Shown piece after piece: positions 62,335 through 64,000 of a DNA stretch of 64,000 bases. A program made the translations under genes and the position numbers. Source of the DNA: DATKNA01 sp963755755 (GTDB lineage Bacteria; Actinomycetota; Actinomycetes; Actinomycetales; Kineosporiaceae). The notes below the pieces were generated by a model. That model made no database searches and was not told where the DNA came from. It saw only the letters and a program-made list of their open reading frames with translations. The stretch lies in NCBI GenBank assembly GCA_963755755.1, contig CAVWLJ010000004.1, positions 1-64,000 on the forward strand, written 5' to 3'. How positions within the stretch are numbered: the stretch's first letter is position 1; every line of letters starts with the position of its first letter.

Positions 62335-62598
62335 TCAGCGCCCGATGCCGTGCAGGCCCACAGTGATCATGAAGGCCACGAGCATGGCGACGGCGATGAG
62401 GAGTACGCCGCCGAGCGCGGAGGCCGCGGTGGCGAGCGTGCTCACCAGGGTGCCGAACACGCGGACGAGACGGAGGAGGACGACGACCATAAGGCCGGCG
62501 GCCAGGAGGACGGCGATGTTCGTGACGCCGTCGGACGACGTGGCCGCCTGGCTCGTGGCCTGAGCGGCGGGGTGCACGATCGCGGTGAGCTGGAGCAT
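62335..62598 (-). CDS. Small two-helix membrane protein, unknown function
   Basis: 87 residues from ATG 62598. An extracellular or periplasmic Ala/Gln/Ser-rich N-terminus (VHPAAQATSQAATSSDG) precedes two hydrophobic segments at about 28-50 (IAVLLAAGLMVVVLLRLVRVF) and 58-83 (LATAASALGGVLLIAVAMLVAFMI, key GGVLLIAVAMLVAFM). The arrangement resembles small holin-like or conjugation-associated membrane proteins, but no family is recognised. It is transcribed away from the XRE-type regulator gene and shares the 334-base region between them. Confidence 0.65.
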   Translation of the reverse strand: MLQLTAIVHPAAQATSQAATSSDGVTNIAVLLAAGLMVVVLLRLVRVFGTLVSTLATAASALGGVLLIAVAMLVAFMITVGLHGIGR

Positions 62599-62932
62599 GG
62601 TCTACTCCTGTCGCTTCGGGTGAGGCCCTCCTCGTGGGTGGCTCAGGCGCTCGTCATTGAACGCGAGTGAAGTTCAGATCATTCAGCTGAACCTCATGTA
62701 GACAGTGTGCGACCGCTGAAGCGCTTCCGCCAGTGCTTTTCGGGCACTTCGGCACCTTCGGGCGGGAGGCCACGCAAGGTGACGAGCAGGAGGTTTCGAC
62801 CTGCTCGACATCCGCCGTGCGACCGTGCCGACCGCGACGCGCCGTAGATGACTGCGCGACCGAAGCCGACGTGTACAGTGAAGTTCCGTCGGTTCAGTCG
62901 CGACTTCTCGCTGGACGCAGAGACAGGCGGAC
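62599..62932. promoter_or_regulatory. Divergent control region with two AGTGAAGTTC boxes
   Basis: The decamer AGTGAAGTTC occurs at 62666-62675 and 62877-62886 in the same orientation, 211 bases apart, one near each divergent start. The first continues into a dyad GTTCAG ATCATTCAG CTGAAC (62672-62692). The second overlaps a -10-like TACAGT (62874-62879) facing the regulator gene. The region is less GC-rich than its surroundings. These are candidate operators for the adjacent regulator. Confidence 0.45.
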
Positions 62933-64000
62933 ATGGCATCAGTGCAGGAGCAGGGCGGCCTCGCCGCGCGCCTGCGTGAGCTGCGTGCCAACGCTCTCGG
63001 GGTCTACGTCACGCAGCGACAGCTCGCCGACGCTCTCGGCGTCAGCGTGCCGCTCGTCTCCAGCTGGGAGAACCCGTCATCGCCGGCGTTGCCGCCGGAG
63101 GATCGCCTGCAGGCCCTCGCCCGGTTCTACGCGACGCCACGCTCGCTCGAGGACCATCCTCACCTGCTCGACGTCGGCGGAGCTGACGAAGGAGGAGGAG
63201 CGGGTCCGGAGGGAACTCATCGATGAGCTCGGCCGACTACGCGATGTGGGAACCGCTCCGCCGTCGGGGCGCCGGACGGGCGCTCTGGGCGGCAGGTTCT
63301 ACTACTTCCCCGACAGTCTGCCGGTGAGGATCATCGGCTCCCGGTCGTCGCCGTACGAGGTGCTGCCGTCGCCACCGTCGCGCGAGGCCCTGGACGCCGT
63401 CCGCCGGCTGCGGGATCTCGTGGGGGACGACGCCCCGCGGGGTGTGGACGCGGCCCTGGACGAGTTCGAACGCTACGTGGACGTCGTCGGGGTGCTCCGG
63501 CAGCTGGTCGCGCTCGGCTGGACGCGGCGGGAGAAGATCGACGCGAGCGACTGGAACGCCATCGCCCGCGTCTTCGACGGCGGCGGCGTCCAGTACGCCG
63601 ACCCGTGGCATCCCAACGCCGTCCATTCGCTCTGGAACGGGGACATGGACGCGGCGGTCGAGCTCCACGGGCACATCCGCGCGGAGAACCCGGGCAAGGA
63701 CGTGCGCTGGATGCTCGACAGCGAGGTCACCGCCGACGACCTCACTGCGGGTCATGTGATCGTCCTGGGCGGCACCTCCAGCCTCTTCGGCGGATCCAGC
63801 GGTCCGTTGGACTACCTGAGGCGGCGCCTGAACCTGCCGGTCCGGCCGACGTTCCCGGAGGACGACGAGTACGGCGGGAGCATCGTCGTCACCCTGGACT
63901 CGGACGGCCGTCCGGACATGGAGGGCCGGGACGTCGAGCACCACTGCCCGCGCTTCCTCATCGAGAACGGCGAGCGCGTGCTCGACCACGGCCAGCCCGT
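62933..64000 (+). CDS. XRE-family HTH regulator with large C-terminal domain (partial, one frameshift)
   Basis: ATG at 62933. Residues 10-70 form an XRE helix-turn-helix (RLRELRANALGVYVTQRQLADALGVSVPLVSSWEN, key TQRQLADALGVSVPLVSSWE), followed by PPEDRLQALARFYATPRSLE. One extra base near 63178 ends the frame at 63226; the next frame continues ELTKEEERVRRELIDELGRLRD and stays open to the window edge. The C-terminal part includes FYYFPDSLPVRIIGSRSSP, VELHGHIRAENPGKDVRWMLDS and DDLTAGHVIVLGG, a pattern I recall from a widespread, uncharacterised actinobacterial HTH family that may sense a nucleotide-like ligand. Here a helical segment of about 90 residues (63390-63600) is inserted between the two conserved blocks. 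Confidence 0.75.

Overview
The window comes from a very GC-rich actinobacterium (Actinomycetota). The evidence is frequent GTG starts, GTGA/ATGA stop-start overlaps, the menaquinone pathway, a 14-gene nuo operon plus a second partial one, a mycobacterial-type LigC/Prim-PolC pair, and the tRNA-Thr/tRNA-Met/rpmG/hadA/hadB/murB order seen in that phylum. The order cannot be fixed from the sequence. From memory, the gene order strongly resembles the conserved chromosomal core of Streptomyces and relatives (menG - nuoA-N - polyprenyl synthase - korAB - second nuo cluster - htpX - tRNAs - rpmG - had - murB - add).

Layout. 1-5.1 kb is accessory: a methyltransferase tail, a GntR(YtrA-type)/ABC transporter operon read leftward from a leaderless promoter, a lipoprotein, a phosphotransferase-fold protein and the N-terminal remnant of a phage-type integrase. 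5.1-12.1 kb is the menaquinone block (menB, menD, isochorismate synthase, menG) with an epimerase and an FMN lactate-oxidase-family gene. 12.15-29.06 kb is the complete nuoA-N operon for NDH-1, preceded by a 460 bp control region holding a 17 bp inverted repeat, a probable Rex operator and a two-copy 56 bp tandem repeat. A trans-polyprenyl diphosphate synthase, probably for the menaquinone side chain, follows. 30-41 kb holds an RTX-type secreted protein, a Prim-PolC-like/CpaB-like/LigC stretch, a RarD-like permease, the 2-oxoacid:ferredoxin oxidoreductase korBA and a polar amino acid ABC transporter. 41.1-51.7 kb is a second nuo operon (A2 B2 C2 H2 I2 J2 K2 L2 M2 N2) that lacks D, E, F and G and carries a serine hydrolase gene between J2 and K2. 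51.8-64 kb holds housekeeping genes (htpX, debranching enzyme, yajQ, three tRNAs, rpmG, hadAB, murB, add) and, at the right edge, an XRE-type regulator with a large C-terminal domain, divergent from a small membrane protein.

How they fit together. MenF, MenD and MenB make the naphthoquinone nucleus, the polyprenyl synthase supplies the side chain and MenG completes menaquinone. NDH-1 reduces that quinone. KorAB makes reduced ferredoxin, which could feed a Nuo complex lacking the NADH module. The Rex-like site would tie nuo expression to NADH/NAD+.

Caution. At least 20 genes, including single-copy essential ones such as murB, menD and nuoN, are broken by single-base frame changes, mostly +1. 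These look like residual insertion errors in the assembly. I report such genes as full-length loci and give the break positions; coordinates of their ends rest on homology across the breaks. No database search was run, so all family assignments come from recognised motifs.
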